This document shows, one piece after another, positions 1 to 10,442 of a stretch of 64,000 nucleotides of DNA. Below the pieces are notes generated by a model, which made no database searches, was not told where the DNA came from, and saw nothing but the letters and a program-made list of their open reading frames with translations. Both the position numbers and the translations under genes were made by a program. Each line of letters opens with the position of its first letter. Position 1 is the first letter of the stretch. Source of the DNA: Cryptomeria japonica (taxonomy: Eukaryota; Streptophyta; Pinopsida; Cupressales; Cupressaceae); the NCBI RefSeq assembly GCF_030272615.1, contig NC_081405.1, positions 473,482,008-473,546,007 on the forward strand, in the 5' to 3' direction.

Positions 1-57
1 TCCATGTCTGCCCTTGCTGTCTCCACTGCTCGTATAATGCGCGTTTAACCTTGCTAT
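1..57. other. Left flank of copia element A
   Basis: Short flanking sequence before the 5' LTR of element A. It holds TGCTCGTATAATG (29-39 region), which nearly repeats at 64-76 just inside the LTR, so the junction looks rearranged. No 5-bp match to the right flank (TAATG at 7146) lies directly at the LTR edge. No gene is visible. Confidence 0.5.
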
Positions 58-1285
58 TGTTGTTGCTCGTATTATGTGTTGCATTGATGTTTTGTCATTG
101 ATGTCAACACTAGCTGATATGGTTAGTTACCGACACTGACAGACAGGTTTTGGCTACCGACAGATGAGACTATTTGTTGGACACTTTTGGTATGTTTGGA
201 TCTATGGGATATGTTTTATTTCATGTGGTACGTGCTCTTGAAGCATGTCTTGGTTAGTTGGTATGGACTTGGTAATTAGATGCTATCATATACTCTATTA
301 AACCCTTCCCGTCATTGGTTCAAGGCTTTAGTGGTAGAGCTTTCAATGAGGAATCTTGACAGGATGCATAAGTGGTGTTGGTGCATCTTCTAGATGGATT
401 TCAGGATGCTGAAGAAGTTCTTTGATCATGCTTCAACTTCTTTAAGACATTGCTTAGGCGTAGTGGACCCATAATAGGTCTAGTACCTATCTAGGTTATG
501 GACCAATATTATGATAGCGTGTTCTCTACACATTACCAGGATATTTTATGGATTGGTTATTGTTGTTTTGGTCTTGAGACGACATGGCATATCATTGTAA
601 ATTAATTTATGTATTGATCTTATTATGATATCTTTTAGGTGGCCAACCTAATTGGTTTAGGCCTTAAGGTTTGTATAAATAAGAGGTAGAAACTCTTTGT
701 AAAGTATCATGGTTATTGGAAAGGTCATGGTCAAGGATTGTAATGTACAAATATTGTAATATCATTCAAGCAGAGGATTTGGTCAATCATTGGTGATCAA
801 ATTGGGATTAAGGAAGAGGATTTAGTCCTCTGGTATTGAGATTAACCGGGACTGTAATCAGGCATGGTAGATGCTATCTCTGGCAATTCACTCTATTAGA
901 TTGTTGTCCATTTATCTTAAGAAGGTAGTAGCCTCTCTATAGTCAGTGAGACTCTTTTTGTAATGAGCAGTATGCTCTAGGCAGTGTGCCTTCCTACATG
1001 TGCAAGCCCCTCGTTGTAACACATACATTCTACAGAAGTATCATCTGACTGTGGGTAGGCTTCCCACCGTGGTTTTTTCCTTTCTAGGTTTTCCACGTAT
1101 ATTTCACAATGTTATGTGGTATGGTTTCTTTGCATTGTTTATTTGTTAAGTTGCAATGTTTATGGGTAGTTGTTTCTGCTTTAATGGTACTTAATTTGGT
1201 TAAAGGTTATTGAGTGGATTAAATGTTATAATCTGTTAACAAATGATTCACCCCCCCTCTCAGTTGTTCACCGATTATCCTAACA
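58..1285 (+). repeat. 5' LTR of element A
   Basis: Matches 5883-7145 through nearly its whole length and ends in CCTAACA just before the primer-binding site. The first bases (58-70) do not match the other LTR; clear homology begins near 71, so about 20 bp of the true 5' end seem lost or replaced. A TATA-like box lies at 674. Confidence 0.9.
674..682 (+). promoter_or_regulatory. TATA-like box in 5' LTR of A
   Basis: TATAAATAA sits mid-LTR and is conserved at 6529-6537 in the 3' LTR. It is the likely core promoter of the element, setting the U3/R boundary some 25-30 bp downstream. The role is inferred from position and conservation. Confidence 0.55.
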
Positions 1286-1287
1286 AT

Positions 1288-1299
1288 TGGTATCAAATC
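1288..1299 (+). other. Primer-binding site of A (tRNA-iMet type)
   Basis: TGGTATCAAATC lies two bases after the LTR end. Plant copia elements typically have TGGTATCAGAGC, complementary to the 3' end of initiator Met tRNA. Here the last bases have drifted (compare 45576-45587 in element G). Confidence 0.85.
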
Positions 1300-1343
1300 T
1301 TTGGTCCTCTTTTGCAAAAGCTTAATCACTTGAGGTAGATCCT

Positions 1344-2336
1344 ATGGCAGCTAACACTTGTAATCCACTGACAACTATTTTTAGAAGAGAAATCCCTAAG
1401 CTTGATGGAACAAATTATGGAATATGGAAGATCGGGATGGAGACTCATCTTAGATGTCTTAGCAAGGATATTTGGGAGATCACTGAGAAAGGATATACAC
1501 CTTATGATCCGCCATCTGGTAATCCTGCTCCTGCAGACTTGGATAAGAATATTGAAAATGATTGCAGAGCTAGAGAAGCCGTCTTGTGTGCATTTACTGA
1601 TCAGCAGATTATGGGATTAACTGACAAATCATCGGCAAAGGTTATGTGGGAAAAATTGCAAACTTTGAATGAAGGTGACCCTATTGTGAAAATTTCTAAA
1701 CTTGATGGTTTCTGGGTAAGATATGAAAACTTGAAGATGGAAGATAATGAAAGAATTACCATGTTTATGGAAAGAGAAAATGAGATTTTTATGGGAATTC
1801 AAAGTTGTGGAGGATCCTTGAGTGAAGATGAAATAGTTTCTAGAGTCTTGAGATCCCTTCCACTAGCTTACAATATGAAGGAAACTGCAATTAATGAGTT
1901 GAGAACAATGGCAAACTCTTCAGTTAACAGAGACATTCTGATTGGGGAATTATCTACTTTTGAGCTTGAACAATTTGGATCTTCTGGAGCTATAAAGTCT
2001 GAACCTACTTTTCATTCATCATCATCATCAACTGACATAAGTGATTGGGAAGTCCTATATGCAAAAGAGCTAGAAGACATGAGGAAAGAAGAGGAATAAT
2101 TTGAGCAACTTGAAGCCTTATTTGCTAGAAGAGTACCTAAAGGTCCGACAGGAAGTAAGTATGAAGGAAAAGCACCTTTTAAATGTTTTACATGTAATAA
2201 GATTGGTCATTTTTCTTCTAGATGTCCTGAAAGGAATGCAAGATTTGAGGAAACAGTTAAGAAATCATTTAAGCCTAACCAAAACAAATATAGATTCAAG
2301 AAATATAAAAAATGCTACATAGCGGATGAGGAAGGA
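1344..2336 (+). pseudogene. gag: Gag of element A (broken by one stop)
   Basis: Capsid-like protein that would package element RNA in the cytoplasm. The start ATG at 1344 follows the leader closely and opens MAANTCNPLTTIF. The N-terminal part has the copia gag pattern (LDGTNYGIW, then MWEKL, then a VSRVLRSLP segment). A TAA at 2097-2099 interrupts it, but the frame continues unchanged and codes for a perfect CX2CX4HX4C zinc knuckle (CFTC...H...C, 2184-2225) and a basic tail, then runs straight into protease. Open reading in the same frame on both sides of the stop shows a single nonsense mutation, not a natural gag end. Gag of element C (38299-39151) has a matching segment before its knuckle (EALLARRLPRGK there, EALFARRVPKG here). 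Confidence 0.9.
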
Positions 2337-3728
2337 GTGAGTGATGACTTCGGAGATGAACCAATAGAAGACTTTGCTAGTGCATCTGACAATGGAAAGG
2401 AATGGGTGTTCTATGCTTTAAAGGAAGATGAACCAGTACCGACTATCAAAAATGAAGAAAAGGCCCTGGAAGCAAAATTTGAAGAAAAGGATGAATGGGT
2501 AATTGATAGTGGATGCTCACACCATATGACTAGAGATAAAAGAAAATTTTTGTCACTGCAAGAATACAATGGCGGTCAAGTCAGATTTGGAGATGACAAA
2601 GCATGTATGATCAGAGGTAGAGGTGTTATTTCTTTGGATGGAAAGCATAACACTGAGAATGTCTATTATGTAGAAGGTTTAAAGCATAATCTTTTGAGTG
2701 TTGGTCAATTGGTTGATAAGGGTTTTCAACTTCAGTTTAAAGATACAAAATGCAAAATCATTAACAAGACTGGTTTGGAGATCGTAACCGATATTCATAC
2801 TGGAGGTAATATCTTTCACTTGAACACTAGTAATAAGACATGTTTGATTGCTCATATTGATGAGAGTTGGTTATGGCTTATAAGGTTGTGTCATGTTAAT
2901 TTTGATTGTATTGTTAAGATCAGTTCAACTAAGGCAGTTAGAGATATACCTAGGATTATGAAGCCTCATAATATGGTATGTAAGGAATGTCAATTGAGAA
3001 AACAAGTTAGAAGTTATTTTAAGAGCATACATGATAAATTTAATGATGTACTTGATTTGATTCACACTGACTTATGTGGTCCAGCAAGGACTAGAAGCTT
3101 TCAAGGTGATAGGTATTTCATGTTGATTATTGATGACTATTCTAGAATGATGTGAGTGATTTTTCTTAGGGAGAAGTCTAAAGCCTTTGAGAAATTCAAG
3201 ATCTTTAAAGAAAAGGTTGAAACAAAAACTGGATTGAAAATCAAATGTCTAAGATCAGATCATGGCAATGAGTTCACTTCTTATGAGTTTAACAATTTTT
3301 ATAAGACAAATGTCATAAGGAGATAATTATCTGTACCTAGAACTCCTCAACAAAATGGAGTAGTTGAAAGAAAGAATAGAACCATTTTGGATGCAGCAAG
3401 ATCTATGATGATGGAAGCTAAATTGCCTCATATCTACTGGAGGGAAGAAGTGAGTACAACAGTCTACACATTCAATAGAGTTCACATCAAAGGTGAAACT
3501 GGTAAGACCCCTTATGAATTATGGTTTGGACATACACCTACTATTAAATATTTCAGAATTTTTGGAAGTAAATTCTATATCAAAAGAGATGATTCTATTG
3601 TAAAGTTTGATCCTAGATGTGATGAAGGAATATTTCCTGGTTATTCAATTCAAAGAAAAGCATATAGATGTTATAAAAAAAGATTGCAGAAAATTGTGGA
3701 AAGTGCTAATGTGAAAGTGGATGAGTAG
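2337..3728 (+). pseudogene. pol: Protease and integrase of element A (three stops)
   Basis: This continues the gag frame. The aspartic protease motif is IDSGCSHHMT, with catalytic Asp at 2505, followed by the usual GLKHNLLSVGQL segment. Integrase follows. Its zinc-binding HHCC start is damaged: the first His, normally in WLWHRRLCH, is replaced (WLWLIRLCH near 2869-2896), while the second His and the CKEC pair remain. The catalytic core keeps Asp in IHTDLCGP, Asp in IDDYSRMM and Glu in NGVVERKNR. Stops: TGA 3153-3155 (probably from Trp TGG), TAA 3324-3326 (probably from Gln CAA in RRQLSVPRTPQ) and TAG 3726-3728. The frame is the same across all three, so each is a point change. Confidence 0.9.
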
Positions 3729-4790
3729 TATAGAAATCAATCTATATCATATGATAGGGAACCGGCAGTGGAGATTATCATAACAGAACTGACAATGCCT
3801 CAACCGGTACATGAATCTGAGACAGTTACACTGACACTATCAGAAAATTCCACTGTGACTAATGATCAGAGCAATGAATCTGAAATTGAGAAGACACCAA
3901 GGTATGTAAGATTAAATCATTCTGAAGATCAAACTATTGGAGATAGGAACAAGGGATTTATGACAAGAGGAAGGCTGGCAAATGATGAGGTGTGTCTTAT
4001 TTATCAAGTTGAACCAGCAAATATTATTGAAGCTTGTAAGGATAAACATTGTTTAAATGCTATGGAAGATGAACTAGATCAGATAGAAAATAATGAAACT
4101 TGGACTTTAGTTCTCCGACCTAAAAATAAGAATGTTATTAGAACTAAATGGGTTCTTAGGAATAAACTGAATGAGGATGGTCAAGTTATAAGAAACAAGG
4201 CTAGATTGGTTTGTAAAGGATATTCTCAAATGGAAGGAATTGATTATGGTGAGAAATTTGCACTTGTAGCTAGAACTGAAGTTGTTAGACTATTTCTTGC
4301 CTATGTAGCTTATAAGAACTATAAGGTTTATCAAATGGATGTAAAATGTGCATTTTTGAATGGTGAACTTGAAGAAGAAGTATACATTGAGCAACCTAAT
4401 GGTTTTTCACTGACAGATGATAAAGATATGGTTTGCAGATTGAAGAAAGCTTTATATGGCTTGAAACAGGCTCCTAGAGCTTGGTATGCAAGGTTGGATA
4501 AATATCTTTTGAAGCTTGGTTTTACTAAAGGCAGTGTTGATATTAATTTATATTATAAGATCACTGATAATGATATTTTGATTATTGAAGTATTTGTTGA
4601 TGATATCATTTTTGGAGGAGAAGATAAATTGTGCATGGAATTTGCTAACAATATGAAGAATGAATTTGAAATGTCCATGATTGGTGAGATGAGATTTTTA
4701 TTAGGTTTGCAGATTACTCAAACTGATAGAGGAATTTTTATTTGTCAAACTAAGTACCTAAAGGAATTTTTTGAAGTTTGGTATGGATAA
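3729..4790 (+). pseudogene. pol: Reverse transcriptase of element A
   Basis: The RT domain of Ty1/copia would copy element RNA into cDNA. Visible blocks in order: NNETWTLV and [13 protein letters not shown] (about 4090-4170), [23 protein letters not shown] (palm block A, Asp retained, cut here to note only its core [11 protein letters not shown]), [12 protein letters not shown] (about 4450-4485), and the active-site FVDDIIFGG with both Asp codons at 4599-4604. The stretch 3729-3990 is the variable, acidic linker between integrase and RT. The frame ends at 4788 only because about one base has been gained or two lost near 4771; the homologous sequence goes on in the +1 frame. Confidence 0.92.
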
Positions 4791-5544
4791 TTCCAAACCA
4801 GTAAGTGCTCCTATGGTGAAAAGTGAGAAATTATCTATGAAGGATACTTCTACACTGATAAATCCGATAAGGTATAAGTATATGATTAGTGGTCTATTAT
4901 ATTTGACACAAACTAGACCGGATATTATGAATGCAACAAGTATTGTTTCAAGATATCAAAGTAATCCTAAAGAAAATCATGAATGTGCAGTAAAGAGGAT
5001 ATTCTGGTATTTGCAAGGAACAATAGAGTATGGTTTATGGTATTCTAAAAATGATGATTTCACTTTATGTGCATATACTGATTCAGATTGGGCTGGAGAT
5101 ACTGATGACAGGAAGAGCACTTCTAGTGGAGCTTTCTTTCTTGGAAAGAAACTGGTTTCATGGGTCAACAAAAAATAGTCATGCATTTCTTTTTCTACCA
5201 TAGAAGCTGAGTATGTTGCAGTAGCAACTAATTGCACTCAGGTCTTGTGCATGAAGCAAATGTTCAAGGATATCAGGGTAAATTGTAGTGAACCGATATT
5301 TATCTACTGTGATAACTCTACAACTATTGATATGTCTAAGAATCTTGTATTTCACTCTAAGACTAAGCATATATCAATAAAGTATAAATTTTTTAAGGAC
5401 AAGGTAGAAGCAAAGGAAGTCAAATTGGTTTATGTGAACACTAAAGAACAAATTGCAGACATATTCACTAAACTGTTATCTAAGGAATCATTTGAGTATT
5501 TAAGAGACAAGTTAGGGGTTTCTGCCCCTCCGATAGAGACTTGA
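4771..5544 (+). pseudogene. pol: RNase H domain of element A (frameshifted, one stop)
   Basis: This is the C-terminal end of RT and RNase H, read one frame over from the RT. It starts with [14 protein letters not shown], the usual copia connector, then YLTQTRPDIM and the RNase H motif AYTDSDWAGDTDDRKSTS with metal-binding Asp residues. TAG at 5176-5178 falls where relatives have Gln (KKQ). The frame then resumes with STIEAEYVA, IYCDNSTTIDMSKN, FHSKTKHI and TKEQIADIFTKLL, the C-terminal signature of plant copia polyproteins. The natural stop is TGA at 5542-5544. Confidence 0.92.
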
Positions 5545-5882
5545 TTGATGCAGTGTGTCATCAGTCCGACATGTATTATCAGAGACATTATTCATTCTGG
5601 TACTGAGGAGTGCTGCTACTACTCAGGGGGAGTGGTCAGCTTTGAGATACAAAGGTTATATTCTTGCTTTGATATTTGTGTCAGATTTCTAGCATTGATG
5701 TCAAAGAGGAGAGATAATGATTGGGAGAGATGTATTCACAACCTTATAGAGATATCATTCACCAGGGGAGAGTTATTTAGAAGATTGATGGTTATCTTCC
5801 ACAGGGGGAGACTTGTTTGGCTTTTCTTAGTACTTAGATGTTTTTCACATCTAGTGTTGCCATCAATGCCAAAGGGGGAGAT
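5545..5882 (+). promoter_or_regulatory. 3' untranslated region of A with several polypurine tracts
   Basis: Between the pol stop and the 3' LTR are four similar purine tracts: CAGGGGGAG near 5625, CAGGGGAGAG near 5763, CAGGGGGAG near 5801 and the true tract AAAGGGGGAGA at 5871-5881 abutting the LTR. The last one should prime plus-strand synthesis. Extra tracts of this kind also occur in elements C and G. Confidence 0.75.
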
Positions 5883-7145
5883 TGTTGGCATTATGGATGA
5901 ATTGATTATGGGTTGCATTATTGTTTTGTCATTGATGTCAACACAAGATGATATGGTTGGTTACCGGCACTGGCAGACAGGTTTTGGCTACCGACAAAAG
6001 ATCTAGTGTTATCGGCAGATGAGACTATCTGTTGGACACTTTTGGTATGTTTGGATCTATGGGATATGTTTGATTTCATGTGGTACATGCTCTTGGAGCA
6101 TGTCTTGGTCAGTTGGTATGGACCTGGTAATTGGATGCTATCATACACTCTGGTAAATCCTTACCGACATTGGTTCAAGGCTTTACCGATAGAGCTTTCA
6201 CTAAGGAATCTTGACAGGATGCATAAGTGGTGTTGGTGCAGCTTCTAGATGGATTTCAGGATGCTGAAGAAGTTTGTTGATCATGCTTCAACTTCTTGAA
6301 GACATTGCTTTGGCGTACTGGACCCAAAATAGGTTTGGTACCTATCTAGGTTATGGACTGGTATCATGATAACATGTTCTCTACATGTTATTGGGATGTT
6401 TTATGGATTGGTTATTGTTGTTTAAGTCTTGAGCCGACATGGCATATCATTGTAAATGGATTTATGTATTGATCTTACTATAATATCTTTTAGGTGGCTG
6501 ACCTAATTGGTTTAGGCCTTAGGGATTGTATAAATAAGAGGTAGAAACTCTTTGTAAAGTATCATGGTTATTGGAAAGCTCATGGTCAAGGATTGTAATG
6601 TGAAAATATTGTAATATCATTCAGGCAGTGGATTTGGTCGATCATTGGTAATCGAATTGGGATTAAGGAAGAGGATTTAGTCCTTTGGTATTGAGCTTAA
6701 TCAGGACTGTAATCAGGCATGATAGATGCTATCTCTATTAGTTCACTCTATTGGATTGTTGTCCATTTATCTTGAGAAGGTAGTAGCCTCTCTGTAGTCA
6801 GTGAGACTCTTTTTGTGATGAGTAGTACACTCTAGGCAGTGTGCCTTCCTGCATGTGCAGGCCCCTCATTGTAACACATACTTTCTGTAGAAGTATCATC
6901 TAACTGTGGGTAGGCTTCCCACCGTGGTTTTTCCCTTTCCAGTTTTTCCACATACAAATCATGGTGTTATGTGGTATGGTTGCTTTGTATTGATTATTTG
7001 TTTATTTGTTAAGTTGCAGTATTTATTGGTATCTATTTATGCTTTACCGGTACTTAATTTGGTTAAAGATTGAGTGGATTAAATGTTATAATCTGTTAAC
7101 AATTGATTGACCCCCCCTTCTTAGTTGTTCACCAGTTATCCTAAC
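5883..7145 (+). repeat. 3' LTR of element A
   Basis: Starts TGTTGGCATTATGG directly after the polypurine tract and ends CCTAACA, giving TG...CA ends. About 1,263 bp. TATA-like box at 6529-6537. It differs from the 5' LTR at scattered single bases and a few small indels, so the insertion is not recent. Confidence 0.93.
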
Positions 7146-8289
7146 ATAATGCATGTTTTCCATTGCCTATGTGCTCCAAAACAACTAATTAACCTTCCTA
7201 TTCAATCCATTTATACTCATATTTTTAGTGTTTCGTTTCTTTACTCAGCTAGTTATACATATGTCATTCTCTCTTTATATGTCATTCACATGGACATGCA
7301 TAGACATTAACATACATATATACAAAGACAATTATATATTGCATGTTATATATATGGAGAATGACACAGACACAAACACAGACACATAGACAGGCATATG
7401 CATCATTGGATGACTAGGAACATTAAATATATCTTGTTCTACCTATCACAAACAACTATTTGTGATTTTTGGAAAAGTCAATAACACAAAGTTTCTTACC
7501 ACTTATTCCAGGCACTCCCCAGCTAAACTCACTCGAAAAAGGTAGGAAAAGTCAATAACCCAAAATTTGTCAAAAGATTTGAGATGGTTGATTGTGATCA
7601 ATAGAATTAGGTCAAAATGGTGTTATAAAACTCATGTTATTGAGTTTTTTGAAATTATTTTAAAATCAAAGTTACAAATAATTCTTGCCGATCTCAATTA
7701 ACGATCTGTACTTTTTCAAAATTTGTACATTATTAATTTTTATGTTATTGACGTGCGGTTTTGGAGCCACTTTAGCCCCGAATGATGCAACTATCTGGGC
7801 TCCAAAATGTTAGTGTCATAACGATGGCATGCATAACATACATGCATAACATACATGCAAAGTTGCAGGTGGGCCCATGCATGGGCTGTGACGACATGGA
7901 CTCACCAGAAAGGATGTCCACATAGCACATCATGTTTCCTGGTTTGGAGGGGCGTATAACATGCAGATGATCAAACCGCCAGGAGATCGCAAAGTGATTT
8001 ATTGGGAAGGCAAGAAAGTAGTGGGAGACAACAGGTAATTGGGGACAACAACTTGGAGACTTGACTTTGTTAGGGTTAGTTAAATAACAACACATTTAAT
8101 GTTTATCTCTTCATGATGTGTGGTCAATAACATGCAAAGCCATTAACTTGGAAGGCAAGAATGTCCATCGCATGGGTAGTGATGATGTGGACATCATGTG
8201 GGCCCTGATGACATGGACTCAACATAAAAATTTTCCACATCATATGTCAGGTCATCGGATTTTTAGGTGCGTATAACACGCAATCGGTC
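7146..8289. repeat. Non-coding stretch with an imperfect direct duplication
   Basis: AT-rich sequence without a supported gene. Two segments, about 7865-7965 and 8155-8285, share a series of phrases in the same order: GGGCC(C), GACATGGACTCA, CCACAT...CATCAT, and GCGTATAACA(T/C)GC. They look like diverged copies of one unit. Short phrases such as GTCAATAAC / GTTATTGAC also recur (7475, 7553, 7743, 8123). Confidence 0.45.
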
Positions 8290-8470
8290 TTTTGCAAACC
8301 ATCAAGGTTGCGACCGAAAATTGAGGAGTCTATAAATTATGGGATCTGGTGAAGCTGAATTTGGATAGATTGTCAATGCACAAGCTTGCATGATTGTAGG
8401 GGCAAAAGACTGGATACATTGCAAGTAGGGAAGGAAAACCCAAGATGGGCTGCATAGAGACAGTTGTGGT
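8290..8470 (+). pseudogene. Coding relic related to 14140-14260
   Basis: On the plus strand, one frame reads KLWDLVKLNLDRLSMHKLA. At about 14157-14230 a similar segment reads RFWDMGRLNLHRLSVHNL. The DNA of the two also aligns beyond this. The family is not recognised. Here the frame is closed by stops soon after, so only a fragment is left. An 87-codon hydrophobic open frame follows at 8445-8708, but its composition is that of low-complexity T-rich DNA and I do not call it. Confidence 0.35.
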
Positions 8471-9821
8471 CTTGTTATGTTTGTGTTTACTTTTTTTATC
8501 ATTCGTTGTATTCATTGTTCATGGACTAATAATATTTGTCTTTTTCATTGCTAGCTTATTAGGACACATTATATTTGTATTATGTTTTAAGCACTTATAC
8601 CAAATGCATTTTTACGCTATCTTTGTCATAGCTCTGGCACTATGGCTAACTGACACATATAATTTTGGCGATATGCATTACTTAGTGCTATTTTATATTG
8701 AATGTTAAATGCAATTTCAGATTTGAACATGTAGGTTCATTATATGTGTCTTGAATTGCATTTACTTCCCACTGTAGACTACCAGTAACACTAGTTATCC
8801 ATGTAGGTTGTTCATTTCGAAGGACGATCGAGAAGTCCATCGAAACGTCCAAAATTTCTAAGTTTTTTCTCCCTCTACGTGCTTTGATATTACTTGCACT
8901 GTATTGTCTCCTTATTAATAATGTTCAAGGCTTGTGTAATTTCTTATAAGAAGCTTTATATATATATATATTGATGCATATTATTCTTTCATTTGATAGA
9001 AATGTTTGAATAAAATTCATGTATTTTATCAAGTAATATTGATGGTCCTTAGCTTAACACATTAGTGAATGAAGAAAACAATCAATGTGGTTGTGTGATG
9101 TCTTATAGTCTTTTTTGTACATGTGCATCTTAGACAGTAAGATATTATTCCCCGTTTTGAAATCTGTAGAAATGTTATTTATGGAAATTAGCCTCATGAA
9201 ACCAATGTTGGTTACATGAACCTTATATCTAAATTCCTGCAGATGATGTGTGCATTGCAACAATTGTTCCATTTATATGATATTTATTTGGATAAGAGTT
9301 TACATTCATCTGACTGCTTGCGTAAATATAGATTAGCAATGTTCCTCAACGGAAGAGTACCATGTCTTTTTTATGTTCCAATATTGATTTGAAATTATAT
9401 GTGAAGTGCGGTGGGAGATGAGGGGATATTGTATGCATGTTGTTGCAGTGGTGGAGATCCGTCATCGATCCCTCCTCATCTGTCTATCATCCTTGTTCTC
9501 CATTTTTTTACATTGAATTATTCATACTAGGTTATTAATAATATCCCCATAGCGAGTAAGAGATAGAATCTTTGGAATAGATACTTATTTCCAAAGAGAT
9601 ATGTCTTTCCAATAATGAATTGGCTCTCTTTATTGACATTAATTAGTGTCAAAGAGTATTTTCTGAGTTTGGACTTTGTCACAATGGACACTCATGTTCT
9701 GTTGGAATCCACAAAGTAGAAAATATATTTTCTTGGGAATATTTCAAACAAGTGTTTGTTGATGGTTTTGGAGTCAAATCATTCTCTAGTTCTTCATGCA
9801 GTCAAAAAGATGCTAAGGTAG
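8471..9821. other. Non-coding, AT-rich
   Basis: No supported gene. A short (TA)n tract lies at about 8957-8971. Open frames here are short and without recognisable motifs. Confidence 0.5.
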
Positions 9822-10442
9822 GAATTTCTCCATGCCAACCATAGATACCGAGTGAACACGAATATCAACTCTATGTTTTTGGCTCTGTGCATCAAAATGG
9901 GGGTTGGGAAACCCAAAATGAAGCTATTGTGCCCGAAGCTTTTTTGCCACTATTTTTTGGGGGAAATTGACTCAATGTTGGACAACATTGATGATCATAA
10001 ATGTATCCCCATGGCTAATCAGTATTACATATTGCGTGAGGGAGCGAATGAAGTTAGGAAGTTTCAGTTAATTCAGACCATGGAATTGGAGGATTTCAAC
10101 TGAAACAGGCTGGAAAGACAATGCAATTTGAATTTCCTGCTTTTTGTGGTAGACTGTATGATGCACCCATATTTCTTTGACATGGGGCAGTCTGTTCATG
10201 ATGAAAATCTTTAGGGGAGGTGAGATATTGGTGTGATCGAGGATGGTCAGCTTGAGGAGGGAAATAATTGGGGTTTGGGCCTAGGTGAAATGTGAATACC
10301 GGAGGACATTAGGCTCATTGAAGAAATTGTTGTTGGTTCGGCCCATGTGAACAGCAAAATGGATTTCCCAGCGATCACAGGAGCTCATACTGCACAGATG
10401 GTGCATGAAGCTATATCTGACTCCTCCGATAGTGAGGAATGA
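9822..10442 (+). pseudogene. Unrecognised protein relic, 207 codons with four stops
   Basis: One plus-strand frame stays readable from 9822 to a TGA at 10440-10442, broken by TGA 10101, TAG 10212, TGA 10221 and TGA 10293. The sequence just upstream (CTAAGGTAG) could be a splice acceptor. The product begins EFLHANHRYRVNTNINSMF, includes a basic segment KPKMKLLCPK, and ends in the acidic tail AISDSSDSEE. I do not recognise the family. The acidic Ser/Asp/Glu end resembles the tail of many nuclear or transposase-type proteins, but that is weak. All four breaks are TAG or TGA, as expected from decay of CAG or CGA codons, so this reads as a once-functional exon. Confidence 0.5.

Larger units (their letters stand above)
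58..7145 (+). mobile_element. Ty1/copia LTR retrotransposon A, full-length but defective
   Basis: A 7.1-kb element with two similar LTRs of about 1.2 kb, a tRNA-iMet-type primer-binding site directly after the 5' LTR, one gag-pol reading frame, and a purine tract directly before the 3' LTR. The domain order gag, zinc knuckle, protease, integrase, reverse transcriptase, RNase H is that of Ty1/copia (integrase before RT). The coding frame has stops at 2097, 3153, 3324, 3726 and 5176 and a frameshift near 4771, so it cannot make its own proteins. No target-site duplication is visible, probably because the left edge of the 5' LTR is damaged. The copia lineage is not assigned; the several purine tracts resemble those described for SIRE/Tork-type elements. 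Confidence 0.95.

Noticed and set aside
2101..2322. 73-codon frame after the gag stop of A
   Set aside because: It is in another frame; the true gag frame reads the zinc knuckle here.
35..7150. TAATG at 35-39 and 7146-7150 as target duplication of A
   Set aside because: The left copy is about 20 bp away from any possible LTR start, so the match is probably chance or a trace of the disturbed junction.
8445..8708. 87-codon hydrophobic frame
   Set aside because: Composition follows T-rich DNA and there are no conserved features. It could be a membrane protein only by chance.
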